Shown here in pieces: positions 16,582-24,316 of a stretch of 64,000 bases of DNA. This DNA is from GCA-002282575 sp964606405 (GTDB taxonomy: Bacteria; Pseudomonadota; Gammaproteobacteria; Thiomicrospirales; Thiomicrospiraceae): positions 8,138 to 72,137 of the forward strand of contig CAZSGH010000008.1 in assembly GCA_964606405.1 (NCBI GenBank), written 5' to 3'. Positions within the stretch are counted from its first letter, which is position 1, and each line of letters starts with the position of its first letter. Position numbers and translations under genes: made by a program. The notes below the pieces were generated by a model. That model saw only the letters and a list, made by a program, of their open reading frames with translations, was not told the origin of the DNA and made no database searches.

Positions 16582-16998
16582 ATGGCACTATTACACGAAT
16601 ACGAAAATCGATTAATACGGTTACTTCCTCCTAATGCACAACATGTTGCTGAGATGTTGTTGTCTCGTTTATCGCTGACGGATATGTTACGTATGCGTGA
16701 TGATGGCGATATGGATTTGTTTTTATTGAACCAGCATAAGGTTGATAAGGAGTTGTGGCCAGAGATTCTGCGAGCGGTAATTTTAGCAAAAGTTACCTAC
16801 TTTGATCCGACTGAGTTTTTGGATCAGGCAAAGGTTTTGTTATTAGTTAAACTGGCTGTTGAAGCTGCAGGTTTTAGCCTGTCTACCCCATTGCCACAAG
16901 TTGTGGCAGCGGTGAAGACAGACTATCCGAGATTGACACGTTGGTTGGTTATGATGGCACAATTGCTAGGCAAATTACGCGCTAGCAACACAAAGTAA
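16582..16998 (+). CDS. Hypothetical protein, helical
   Basis: A 138-residue protein that I do not recognise. It starts MALLHEYENRLIRLLPP, is strongly helical and leucine-rich, and has no signal peptide or clear membrane segment, although the stretch AKVLLLVKLAVEAAGFSL is hydrophobic. Codon use resembles its neighbours. It is divergent from the SCP2 gene, from which it is separated by 126 bases, and followed within 13 bases by a dispersed repeat in reverse orientation. The function is unknown. Confidence 0.7.
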   Translation: MALLHEYENRLIRLLPPNAQHVAEMLLSRLSLTDMLRMRDDGDMDLFLLNQHKVDKELWPEILRAVILAKVTYFDPTEFLDQAKVLLLVKLAVEAAGFSLSTPLPQVVAAVKTDYPRLTRWLVMMAQLLGKLRASNTK

Positions 16999-17010
16999 CC
17001 ACGAGTAAGT

Positions 17011-17136
17011 CAACGGGTTGGAAGTCTGAAGGAAGGTTTTTTGAAAACAGCATGTAACGCATTGATTAAATCCCTTCCTTCAGCTAAAAAATAAACTTGG
17101 GAGCCTAAAAACTAGCAAAGCGCAGTTTTTAGAGAT
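17011..17136 (-). repeat. Dispersed inverted-repeat element, copy in reverse orientation
   Basis: Reverse copy starting CAACGGGTTGGAAGTCTGAAGGAAGG and ending CAGTTTTTAGAGA. It overlaps the 3' end of cysM: the last codons (ESLKTALC and stop) are read from its left end. Confidence 0.88.
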
Positions 17137-18032
17137 TCCCCAAATAATCCACTCGACAAATAGCGATCACCTCGGTCACATACGATGGTGACGATTGTCG
17201 CGTTGTTAAGGGTTTGCGCCAGTGAAATGGCGGCATGCATGCAGCCTCCCGACGATACACCCGAGAAAATACCTTCCTGTTTCGCCAATTGGTGCATGGT
17301 TTCTTCTGCCTCGTATTGTGCCACATCAATAATACGATCCACACGACGCGGATCGAATATCTTAGGTAAATACTCGGTTGGCCAGCGACGAATGCCAGGA
17401 ATTTGTGCGCCTTCGCTAGGCTGTACGCCGATAATTTGAATGTTGCTATTTTGCTCTTTTAGGAATTTTCCTGTTCCCATAATCGTACCTGTGGTTCCCA
17501 TCGATGAAACGAAGTGAGTTACTTTTTCTGATGTTTGTTGCCAAATTTCAGGGCCAGTGCTCAGATAGTGCGCCATGGGGTTGTCAGGATTAGAAAATTG
17601 GTCGAGCAGAAATCCTTCGCCACGTTTTGCCATATTTTGTGCCAAGTCGCGTGCGCCTTCCATTCCTGTTTCACGTGAAACAAGAATAAGTTCTGCACCA
17701 TAGGCTCGCATCGCATCTTTGCGCTCTTGTGTCATATTGTCGGGCATAATCAGTTTAATGGGGTAGCCACGCATTGCTGCAACCATTGCTAAGGCGATGC
17801 CCGTATTGCCGCTGGTGGCTTCAATTAGGGTATCGCCTGCTTTAATGTCGCCCCGAATTTCTGCTTGCAGAATCATGTTAAAGGCGGGACGATCCTTGAC
17901 CGAGCCAGCGGGGTTGTTGCCTTCGAGTTTGGCAAGAATGGTGTTGCCACGCTCATCTTGATAAAGACGCTGAATGCGCACAAGTGGTGTGTTGCCAACG
18001 GTATCGGCAAGGGTGGCGTAAGTGTGGGGCAT
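17112..18032 (-). CDS. cysM: Cysteine synthase B
   Basis: CysM makes cysteine or S-sulfocysteine from O-acetylserine with pyridoxal phosphate. The 306 residues, counted from ATG 18032 with GGAGA seven bases upstream, match the E. coli enzyme closely. The PLP lysine is Lys46 in PAGSVKDRP. EATSGNTGIALAM, VSSMGTTGTIMG, IPGIRRWPTEYLP and GVSSGG are all CysM-type (the IRRWP block distinguishes it from CysK). The final residues, ESLKTALC, are encoded by the inverted-repeat element that overlaps the 3' end, so the C terminus appears to have been replaced or extended by repeat sequence. A perfect parS site lies inside the coding region at 17667-17682, encoding VSRET. Confidence 0.95.
   Translation of the reverse strand: MPHTYATLADTVGNTPLVRIQRLYQDERGNTILAKLEGNNPAGSVKDRPAFNMILQAEIRGDIKAGDTLIEATSGNTGIALAMVAAMRGYPIKLIMPDNMTQERKDAMRAYGAELILVSRETGMEGARDLAQNMAKRGEGFLLDQFSNPDNPMAHYLSTGPEIWQQTSEKVTHFVSSMGTTGTIMGTGKFLKEQNSNIQIIGVQPSEGAQIPGIRRWPTEYLPKIFDPRRVDRIIDVAQYEAEETMHQLAKQEGIFSGVSSGGCMHAAISLAQTLNNATIVTIVCDRGDRYLSSGLFGESLKTALC
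17667..17682. promoter_or_regulatory. ParB-binding site parS (perfect), inside cysM
   Basis: TGTTTCACGTGAAACA is identical to the site at 12791. Here it lies within cysM, where it encodes residues in VSRET. Two perfect 16-base matches within 4.9 kb are not expected by chance. Confidence 0.9.
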
Positions 18033-18066
18033 GTTAAAAGTCTCCGTAGATTTATTCTTTGGGGAG

Positions 18067-18201
18067 TCTCTAAAAACTCCAATAGGTAGGAGGTCTGGAG
18101 GAAGGGGGTGTTGAATAGTATGTAACCCATTGATCATCCCCCTTCCTTCAGTTAAAAACAAACTTGGAAAATCTAAAAATGAGCATGGCGACGTTTTTAG
18201 C
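18067..18201 (-). repeat. Dispersed inverted-repeat element, reverse orientation
   Basis: Reverse full-length copy between cysM and trmB: TCTCTAAAAACTCC, GGTAGGAGGTCTGGAGGAAGGGGG, the core, CCCCCTTCCTTCAG and finally ACGTTTTTAGCG. The TAA stop of trmB is inside its edge (18197-18199). Confidence 0.9.
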
Positions 18202-18940
18202 GTTGCCCTTTAATGTACACCAAATCCCAAACACCATGACCTAAGCGCTGACCACGGCGTTCAAACTTGGTTTCTGGGCGATAGTCGGGCTTAATGGAAA
18301 AGTTTCCTGTGCCAGCTGAGTTTTGGTAGTCGGGATGACTATCAAGCACTTCCATCATCCATTGGGCGTAAGGCTCCCAGTCGGTTGCTGCATGAAATGC
18401 TCCGCTAACACTCAGGCGGCTGGCAACCAATGACATAAATTCGGCTTGAACAATGCGGCGCTTGTGATGACGTGTTTTGTGCCAAGGATCTGGAAAAAAG
18501 AGCAGTAGGCGGGCAAGGCTATTTTCTGCGATCATATTTTTAAGAACTTCAACCGCATCGTGACTCATGACGCGAATATTGGTTAAGTTTTTTTCTTGCA
18601 CTGCATTCAATAAGCTGCCAACGCCAGGGCGATGAACTTCGATGCCTAGAAAGTTAATATGGGGCATGGTCTCTGCCATGCTGGCAAGACTTTGTCCCAT
18701 GCCAAAACCGATTTCGAGCCATACAGGGTTATCGTTGCCAAAAAGTTGCGTAAAGTTTAGTTGTTGATCTGGGCAATAGTCGATACCATAAACGGGTAAG
18801 AGTTCGTTTAAAGCACGTTCTTGCGCGGGTGTTGTTCTGCCTTCTCGGCGAACAAAGCTTTTAATTTCTCGGCGATGTGTTATGGTTTTTTCGTCGTTTT
18901 CTTGTGCAGGGGTTTCGTTTGTTGTCATCTGTTGATTCAT
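18197..18940 (-). CDS. trmB: tRNA (guanine-N7)-methyltransferase
   Basis: TrmB methylates G46 in the variable loop of tRNAs using SAM. The 247 residues fit the family. LEIGFGMGQSLA is the SAM motif, followed by NFLGIEVHRPGVGSLL, FPDPWHKTRHHKRRIVQ (the catalytic and tRNA-binding signature), FHAATDWEPYAQWM and a final ETKFERRGQRLGHGVWDL. The first ATG (18940) has AAAGG directly against it, so the second Met at 18928 may be the real start. The 5' ends of trmB and mutY overlap on opposite strands. The stop codon lies in a dispersed repeat. Confidence 0.95.
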   Translation of the reverse strand: MNQQMTTNETPAQENDEKTITHRREIKSFVRREGRTTPAQERALNELLPVYGIDYCPDQQLNFTQLFGNDNPVWLEIGFGMGQSLASMAETMPHINFLGIEVHRPGVGSLLNAVQEKNLTNIRVMSHDAVEVLKNMIAENSLARLLLFFPDPWHKTRHHKRRIVQAEFMSLVASRLSVSGAFHAATDWEPYAQWMMEVLDSHPDYQNSAGTGNFSIKPDYRPETKFERRGQRLGHGVWDLVYIKGQR

Positions 18941-19977
18941 CCTTTAGTGAGCGCTTATTGGCTTGGTTCGAGCGTCATGGTCGTCATGACTTGCCTTGGC
19001 AGCATCCCGCTACGCCTTATCGTGTATGGGTTTCGGAGGTTATGTTACAGCAAACACAAGTGGTTACCGTTATTCCTTATTTCGAGCGCTTTATGCTATC
19101 GTTTGCGACAGTGCAGGATTTAGCAAATGCTACCGTCGATGAGGTGTTAGCGCATTGGAGCGGTTTGGGCTATTATGCCAGAGGGCGCAATTTGCATAAA
19201 GCGGCACAGGTGATTATGCAGCAACATTCAGGCATTTTTCCTAGTAGAGTAGAGGATATGATCGCTTTGCCTGGTATTGGTTTGTCGACAGCACATGCTA
19301 TTCTGTCTTTGGCTTATCAGCAGCCTACCGCAATTTGCGATGGCAATGTGCGTCGCGTCCTAGCGCGCTGGTCGGCATTAGACTTGCCCATAGAAGAAAA
19401 GGCGGCGCAGAACAGATTGTGGCAATTAGCACAGTCTTTACAGAGTCAAAAGAAAGCAGGGTCTTATACCCAAGCAATTATGGATTTGGGCGCGACCTTG
19501 TGTACTCGAACGGCTCCTCAATGCGGTCGGTGCCCCGTTGTTGCCGATTGTCAAGCAAAGTTATCGGGTCGAGCTGTTACCTTGTGGCCTGTTCGAGAGA
19601 AAAAGCTCAAAAAACCCGAGCGAGAGTGTGTTATGTTTATTCTAATGCGTGACAATGGGGATGTTTGGTTGGAGTATCCTGTCAAGCAAACGGGCTTGTG
19701 GGGTGGGCTATACCAGTTGCCACAAGCCTTACCGTCTGAACTGTCTCATTTATTAGTGGATAGATTGCCACAAGTGAAGCATGTTTTTACGCATTTTACG
19801 TTGTGGATAACGCCTTGCGTAATAAATGTAACGAATATTGATTTGGCAGGGTTTATGGCAAATGGCGTATGGTATAATCGGGAGCAGAATGAGCTTTCGA
19901 TTGCACGACCAGCAGTGGTCGATAAGTTGATTCGTTATACTCTGGAAAAACTAAGCTATAAGGAACCTGTGTTGTGA
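18919..19977 (+). CDS. mutY: A/G-specific adenine glycosylase
   Basis: MutY removes adenine mispaired with 8-oxoguanine or G. About 352 residues are expected from the TTG at 18919, which is preceded by AGGGG at six bases; the longer GTG-initiated frame adds 14 hydrophobic residues not seen in the family. VSEVMLQQTQVVTVIPYFERF is diagnostic, LPGIGLSTAHAILS is the helix-hairpin-helix, and CDGNVRRVLARW holds the catalytic Asp. The [4Fe-4S] cysteines are spaced C-x6-C-x2-C-x5-C in CTRTAPQCGRCPVVADC. A C-terminal NUDIX-like 8-oxoG recognition domain follows, with GLWGGLYQLPQ. yggX overlaps its stop codon, as in E. coli, where the pair is also adjacent. Confidence 0.93.
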   Translation: MLSSVDSSFSERLLAWFERHGRHDLPWQHPATPYRVWVSEVMLQQTQVVTVIPYFERFMLSFATVQDLANATVDEVLAHWSGLGYYARGRNLHKAAQVIMQQHSGIFPSRVEDMIALPGIGLSTAHAILSLAYQQPTAICDGNVRRVLARWSALDLPIEEKAAQNRLWQLAQSLQSQKKAGSYTQAIMDLGATLCTRTAPQCGRCPVVADCQAKLSGRAVTLWPVREKKLKKPERECVMFILMRDNGDVWLEYPVKQTGLWGGLYQLPQALPSELSHLLVDRLPQVKHVFTHFTLWITPCVINVTNIDLAGFMANGVWYNREQNELSIARPAVVDKLIRYTLEKLSYKEPVL

Positions 19978-20246
19978 GTCGAAAAGTATATTGTGCAAAG
20001 TTAAAAAAAGAAGCCGACGGTCTTGCTTTTGCGCCCTATCCTGGTGAAATGGGCGTGCGCATTATGAATGAAGTTTCTGCAGAAGCATGGAAGTTGTGGC
20101 TTGCGCAGCAAACGATTCTGATTAATGAGTATCGGTTGTCATCGATGGATCCCAAAGCGAAGCTTTTTTTGCGCGAGCAAATGGAAGAGTTTTTGTTTGG
20201 TGATGCTGCAGTTGCGATGCCCGATGCTTACAAGCCGATGGCTTAA
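19974..20246 (+). CDS. yggX: Fe(2+)-trafficking protein YggX
   Basis: A 90-residue protein implicated in protecting iron-sulfur clusters from oxidation and in iron trafficking. RKVYCAKLKKEADGL carries the conserved Cys, and FAPYPGEMGVRIMNEVSAEAW and the EFLFG end are typical. The GTG start overlaps the mutY TGA (GTGA), so the two are coupled. Its pairing with mutY, whose product needs an iron-sulfur cluster, makes functional sense. Confidence 0.94.
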   Translation: MSRKVYCAKLKKEADGLAFAPYPGEMGVRIMNEVSAEAWKLWLAQQTILINEYRLSSMDPKAKLFLREQMEEFLFGDAAVAMPDAYKPMA

Positions 20247-20267
20247 GTTATTTCAGAGAGAGATTGT

Positions 20268-21488
20268 ATGAGTACTTTGTTAGATGTTTTCGTTGGTCGT
20301 CAACCCATTTTCAATAAAGATCTGGGTGTTTATGCCTATGAGCTTTTATTTCGTAGTGGCGATCAGTCCAATCATGCCGTTATTCTTGGTGGCGATTCGG
20401 CAACGGCACAGGTGGTACTTAACGCTTTTATGGAAATTGGTTTAAGTAATTTAGTTGGCGAGCATAAAGCGTTCCTGAACTTTACCGAAGGGTTTTTGCT
20501 GCGCGAGAACATTCCTTTGTTTCCGCGTGCGCAGTTAGTTATTGAAGTATTAGAGACAGTAAAACCAACTCCTGCTGTCATTAAGGCGGTGGAGCACTTG
20601 CGTGGCTTAGGTTATACCATTGCGCTCGACGACTTCTTCTATACTGATGAGTATAAACCCCTAGTTGCTTTAGCTGACATCATCAAAATTGATATTTTGG
20701 ATGTGGGCGCTAAGAATCTGGCTAGTCATATTCGCTCTATTCGCGCTACGAATGAACGTGTGCGTCTATTGGCCGAAAAAGTCGAAACCCGAGAACAGTT
20801 TGAGTATTGCAAGAGCTTGGGTATGGATTATTTCCAAGGTTACTTCTTTGCTAAACCACAAATTATTAAAGGGCATCGTTTGCCTTCTAATAAAATGGCG
20901 ATTTTGAATTTACTGGCTAGCGTCTATGACCCTGATGTGGATATGAGCGATTTGGCCGCAATTGTTGGACGTGATGTGGGGTTATCGCATAAGCTGTTGA
21001 GTTTTGTGAAAACCTATCCCGGCAATCAAGATATTCAAATTAACTCAATTAAAGATGCGGTACTGCGCTTTGGATTGCAAAAGCTACAAAGTTGGGTGAG
21101 CGTACTGGTTCTGTCGGGCATGGATGATAAGCCGCATGAGTTGTTTAATACCGCATTGATTCGCGCACGTTTTATGGAATTGCTGGCCGAAAAAGGCAAG
21201 TGCGCAATGCGCGATACTTATTTTATGGTTGGCTTGTTCTCTTGTTTAGATGCCTTAATGGATACGGCAATGATTGAAGCTTTGGCTGCCATGACGATTA
21301 CCGATGAGGCGAAATTGGCTTTAACCACCAATGAGGGAATAATGGGTCAAGCTTTGAGTTGTGCTTTGGCGATTGAGCGCGGTGATATTGCAAAAACTAC
21401 ATTTTTGGATATTAATCCTGGTGATATTTCTGCGCTTTATATGCAGGCGATGGTTTGGGCGACGGCAACTAGCTCTAATATGGGATAA
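20268..21488 (+). CDS. EAL-HDOD protein (YuxH/CdgJ type)
   Basis: A 406-residue cytoplasmic signalling protein with an N-terminal EAL-like domain (about 1-205) and a C-terminal HDOD domain (about 205-400). EAL residues include YELLFR, FLNFTEGF, VIEVLET, LDDF, IKIDIL, AEKVET and YFQGYFF. The usual DDFG loop reads DDFF, so catalysis is uncertain; family relatives such as CdgJ act in motility control and are often regarded as non-enzymatic. The HDOD part shows LNLLASVYDPDVDMSDLAAIVGRDVGLSHKLLSF-like features in shortened form. It begins 22 bases after yggX with AGAGAGA as ribosome site and could be in the mutY operon. Confidence 0.9.
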   Translation: MSTLLDVFVGRQPIFNKDLGVYAYELLFRSGDQSNHAVILGGDSATAQVVLNAFMEIGLSNLVGEHKAFLNFTEGFLLRENIPLFPRAQLVIEVLETVKPTPAVIKAVEHLRGLGYTIALDDFFYTDEYKPLVALADIIKIDILDVGAKNLASHIRSIRATNERVRLLAEKVETREQFEYCKSLGMDYFQGYFFAKPQIIKGHRLPSNKMAILNLLASVYDPDVDMSDLAAIVGRDVGLSHKLLSFVKTYPGNQDIQINSIKDAVLRFGLQKLQSWVSVLVLSGMDDKPHELFNTALIRARFMELLAEKGKCAMRDTYFMVGLFSCLDALMDTAMIEALAAMTITDEAKLALTTNEGIMGQALSCALAIERGDIAKTTFLDINPGDISALYMQAMVWATATSSNMG

Positions 21489-21534
21489 CAAGTTAGCTTG
21501 CGCGGGACTTTGTTTTCTGTAATCCTTTTGGGAA

Positions 21535-21672
21535 TCTCTAAAAACCCTCGCCTTGCTCGTTTTTAGATTTTCCAAGCTTGTTTTTTAGCTGAAGGAAGGG
21601 GGTTAATCAATGTGTTACATGCTACTTGTTGCAACCCCTTCCTCCATGCCTCCTGCCCATTGGGTTTTTAGA
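21535..21672 (+). repeat. Dispersed inverted-repeat element
   Basis: Full-length forward copy: TCTCTAAAAACCCTCGCCTTG, small hairpin, GCTGAAGGAAGGGGG, TTAATCAATGTGTTACATGC, CCCCTTCCTCCATGCCTCC, ending TTGGGTTTTTAGATG. It occupies most of the 345-base gap before rpmE2; the remainder holds a palindrome and a promoter. Confidence 0.9.
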
Positions 21673-21726
21673 TGTGCCCCTTTCTCTTAGATCCATACCC
21701 GTTAGGTTTTAGGTGTGTATCATATC

Positions 21727-21757
21727 TATAGTGTTGATTTATTAAATTAACACTATA
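21727..21757. promoter_or_regulatory. 31-base palindrome, candidate operator before rpmE2
   Basis: TATAGTGTT and AACACTATA face each other across an AT-rich 13-base centre that is itself nearly symmetric; only one pair of 15 mismatches. It lies nine bases upstream of the -35 of the rpmE2 promoter. Zinc-independent L31 genes are commonly under Zur, but this sequence is not a clear Zur box. Confidence 0.5.
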
Positions 21758-21765
21758 GGTAGCTG

Positions 21766-21794
21766 TTGCAAAACATTTTCTTTGTCGGTATAAT
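21766..21794 (+). promoter_or_regulatory. Sigma-70 promoter of rpmE2
   Basis: TTGCAA at 21766, a 17-base spacer and a perfect TATAAT at 21789. It lies 40 bases upstream of the start codon and would drive rpmE2 and probably the nuclease gene behind it. Confidence 0.8.
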
Positions 21795-21833
21795 TTTCGT
21801 TTATTTTTCAAGATACCAAAGCAGGAATTTGCC

Positions 21834-22073
21834 ATGAAAGAAGGCATTCACCCACAATACAACCCAGTTGTTTTCCAAGACATCACAACGGGCGAAATGT
21901 TTATCACGCGTTCTACCATGCGCACGAGCCAGAAAATTGAGCTAGAAGGCAAAGAGTACGGTTTGGTTCGTTTGGAAGTTTCTAGCGCTTCTCACCCTTT
22001 CTATACAGGTCAGCAAACACTGGTCGATACAGAAGGTCGTATCGAGAAGTTCCGCAACCGCTACAAGCGTTAA
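21834..22073 (+). CDS. rpmE2: 50S ribosomal protein L31, type B
   Basis: A 79-residue L31 of the zinc-free type B: it starts MKEGIHPQYNPVVFQD and has GEMFITRSTMRT, SHPFYTGQQ and a final GRIEKFRNRYKR, without the paired CxxC zinc ligands of type A. Type B paralogues typically replace the zinc-binding form when zinc is scarce. No type A rpmE gene was seen in the window, so I cannot say whether this is the only L31. A strong promoter and a long palindrome lie upstream. A nuclease gene follows after five bases. Confidence 0.95.
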   Translation: MKEGIHPQYNPVVFQDITTGEMFITRSTMRTSQKIELEGKEYGLVRLEVSSASHPFYTGQQTLVDTEGRIEKFRNRYKR

Positions 22074-22078
22074 TTGCG

Positions 22079-22939
22079 GTGGCCTGCTTACAAGCACGGC
22101 GCTCATTAAAAAGCCTAGCACTGGTTGCTGGGCTTTTTACATTGGGGCAAGCTTATTCTGCGCCAGTCGCGCCTGAAAATCCCGATTGCCTTGCTCAAAC
22201 AATAGACATCGAAGAAAAAGTTAGTATTGTCTATGATGGTGATACCTTTTTAATGGGTAATCAGTATGTGCGCTTAACCGGCGTTCACGTTCCTTCGTCG
22301 TCGCAGCATTTAGAGCCTCCTGAGCCTTTAGGGAAGGCTGTTTCTCAGGCTGTTGGTGAGTTGGTTTCGCGCAGTAAAGGCATGCTTAAAATCGAATACG
22401 ATCAGCTAAAGAGCGAAAAGGGAAAGATTTTCGTGCACGCATATCTAGCGGATGGGCGAAATTTAGCTAAGGTATTGCTTGAAAACGGCTTTGCATTGGT
22501 TGATACGCGTTTGCCCAATACGCGTCATGCTTTATGTTATCGTGAAGCAGAAGCCAAAGCGAGAGCAGAAAAGAAAGGTTTGTGGCAGTATGCGGATAAA
22601 GGCGTTCCCTTAATCGAGTCTAAAGATTTAACGGGCGACCGTATTGGTTTCCAAGTGGTGCGAGGTAAGGTTGTTCTGGCCAAGCAAGGTAAGGATTTCT
22701 TTATTTTGAATATGGATACTATCGGTTTTCGTATCAGTAAAGAGGCGATGGCACAGTTTAATGAACGCGACTTGCTTGCCTTAGAGGGTAAGGTTGTTGA
22801 AATTCGTGATAACTTAGCCTATTTCAAGGGCACGATGTTTTCAATGCTAGAACATCCTGGGCAAATTAATTTGCTCGCCGATAAGTTTTACGCTGAGCAG
22901 GCTAAGCTTGCCAGTAAATCATCTAAAAATAAACCATAG
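22079..22939 (+). CDS. Exported thermonuclease-like (SNase domain) protein
   Basis: A 286-residue protein with a probable signal peptide (about residues 1-27, ending QAYS) followed by a staphylococcal-nuclease-type OB domain: SIVYDGDTFLMGNQYVRLTGVHVP, AKVLLENGFALVDTR and REAEAKARAEKKGLWQY. Catalytic residues of nuclease, including the Asp pair in the DGDT loop, are visible, but the usual R near RLxGIDxPE is followed by VHVPS, so activity is not certain. The C-terminal 100 residues form a second OB-like part (VVRGKVVLAKQGKDFFILN). The start is GTG at 22079, five bases after rpmE2, with only a weak ribosome site, suggesting reinitiation. Confidence 0.82.
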   Translation: MACLQARRSLKSLALVAGLFTLGQAYSAPVAPENPDCLAQTIDIEEKVSIVYDGDTFLMGNQYVRLTGVHVPSSSQHLEPPEPLGKAVSQAVGELVSRSKGMLKIEYDQLKSEKGKIFVHAYLADGRNLAKVLLENGFALVDTRLPNTRHALCYREAEAKARAEKKGLWQYADKGVPLIESKDLTGDRIGFQVVRGKVVLAKQGKDFFILNMDTIGFRISKEAMAQFNERDLLALEGKVVEIRDNLAYFKGTMFSMLEHPGQINLLADKFYAEQAKLASKSSKNKP

Positions 22940-22943
22940 GGCG

Positions 22944-23082
22944 CCTCTAAAAACCCAATGGGTAGGAGGTCTGGAGGAAGGGGTTACTGAGAATAGCATG
23001 TAACGCATTGATAGAACCCCTTCCTTCAGCTAAAAAACAAACTTGGAAAGTCTAAAAACCAGCGAAGCGAGGTTTTTAGAGG
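22944..23082 (-). repeat. Dispersed inverted-repeat element, reverse orientation
   Basis: Reverse full-length copy, one of the best preserved: CCTCTAAAAACCCAATGGG, GGAGGTCTGGAGGAAGGGG, core, CCCCTTCCTTCAGC, ending CGAGGTTTTTAGAGG. Both 12-base ends are perfect inverted copies, CCTCTAAAAACC and GGTTTTTAGAGG. Confidence 0.93.
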
Positions 23083-23116
23083 TTCCCCATAAGTCATAAA
23101 GTTAGGAAAGTACATC

Positions 23117-24190
23117 ATGTCTGTTGAATTGAAAAATGATCGTTTTTTGCGTGCGCTACTGCGTCAGCCAGTTGATACCACACCTGTATGGATGATGCGT
23201 CAGGCAGGACGTTATTTGCCAGAATATCGCGCAACGCGGGCGAAAGCGGGTAGCTTTATGGCGTTGTGTACCAATCCTGAGTTGGCTTGTGAGGTGACCT
23301 TGCAGCCATTAGAGCGTTATGATTTAGATGCAGCGATTTTGTTCTCGGATATTTTGACGATTCCTGATGCGATGGGGTTGGGTTTAAGTTTTGCTCAGGG
23401 AGAAGGTCCTCAGTTTGCACGTCCGATTACCTGTAAAGCAGACGTAGATAAAATTGGTGTACCAGATCCAGAAGGTGAGCTGAAATATGTGATGGATGCT
23501 GTGCGCACCATTCGTCGTGAGTTGAATGGTCGTGTGCCGCTAATCGGTTTTTCGGGTAGTCCTTGGACATTGGCGACCTATATGATTGAGGGCGGTAGCA
23601 GCAAAACCTTCTCTAAAATTAAGGCGATGATGTATAACGAGCCTGCAACGGTGCATTTGTTGTTAGATAAGTTGGCTCAGTCGGTAACAAGTTACCTAAA
23701 TGCTCAAATTGCTGCGGGTGCTCAGGCTGTACAGATTTTCGATACCTGGGGTGGTGCTTTATCGACACCAGCCTTCCGCGAGTTTTCGTTGCGTTATATG
23801 CAGCAGATCGTATCGGGTCTAACGCGCGAAGCCGATGGTCGTGTTGTGCCAGTGATTCTATTCACCAAGGGCGGTGGTCAGTGGATCGAAGAAATCGCAG
23901 CGACGGGTGCGGATTGTGTCGGGTTAGATTGGACGGTTGAGTTGGGTGATATTCGTGCTCGCGTTAAAGATGGCGTGTCTTTGCAGGGCAATATGGATCC
24001 TGGTTTGTTGTATGCTCGCCCTGAAGTGATTGATGCCGAAGTAGCACGCATTTTGGCGAGTTTTGGGCAGCATAGCGCCACTTCTGGGCATGTGTTTAAC
24101 CTTGGGCATGGTATTCATCCAGAAATTGATCCTGAGCACGTTAAAGCTTACGTGGATGCTGTGCATGTACACGGTGCGAAATTTCATTAA
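23117..24190 (+). CDS. hemE: Uroporphyrinogen decarboxylase
   Basis: HemE converts uroporphyrinogen III to coproporphyrinogen III in heme synthesis. The 357 residues match the family. Signatures are PVWMMRQAGRYLPEYR near residue 24, ILFSDILTIPDAMG, FSGSPWTLATYMIEGG, and FNLGHGIHPEIDPEHV at the end. TAGGAAAG lies nine to ten bases before ATG 23117. It stands alone between repeat elements; the heme link to the HugZ-like gene is functional only. Confidence 0.97.
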   Translation: MSVELKNDRFLRALLRQPVDTTPVWMMRQAGRYLPEYRATRAKAGSFMALCTNPELACEVTLQPLERYDLDAAILFSDILTIPDAMGLGLSFAQGEGPQFARPITCKADVDKIGVPDPEGELKYVMDAVRTIRRELNGRVPLIGFSGSPWTLATYMIEGGSSKTFSKIKAMMYNEPATVHLLLDKLAQSVTSYLNAQIAAGAQAVQIFDTWGGALSTPAFREFSLRYMQQIVSGLTREADGRVVPVILFTKGGGQWIEEIAATGADCVGLDWTVELGDIRARVKDGVSLQGNMDPGLLYARPEVIDAEVARILASFGQHSATSGHVFNLGHGIHPEIDPEHVKAYVDAVHVHGAKFH

Positions 24191-24208
24191 TGACACTCTG
24201 TCACTAAT

Positions 24209-24308
24209 GAAAAACTTGTTTTTCTGGTGGAAGGGCTTTACGCTTGTGTTCGCAGTTCTTAGCGAGCCCCTTCCCCCAGACCCCCATCCGTGTTTTCGTT
24301 TTTCAAGG
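24209..24308 (+). repeat. Dispersed inverted-repeat element, degenerate copy
   Basis: A decayed copy: AAAAACTTGTTTTTCTGGTGGAAGGGC, a replaced core, GCCCCTTCCCCCAGACCCCC and GTTTTCGTTTTTC. The left terminal hairpin is missing. The arms of the main hairpin still pair. It occupies most of the hemE-rsuA gap. Confidence 0.7.
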
Positions 24309-24316
24309 GTTGACTT

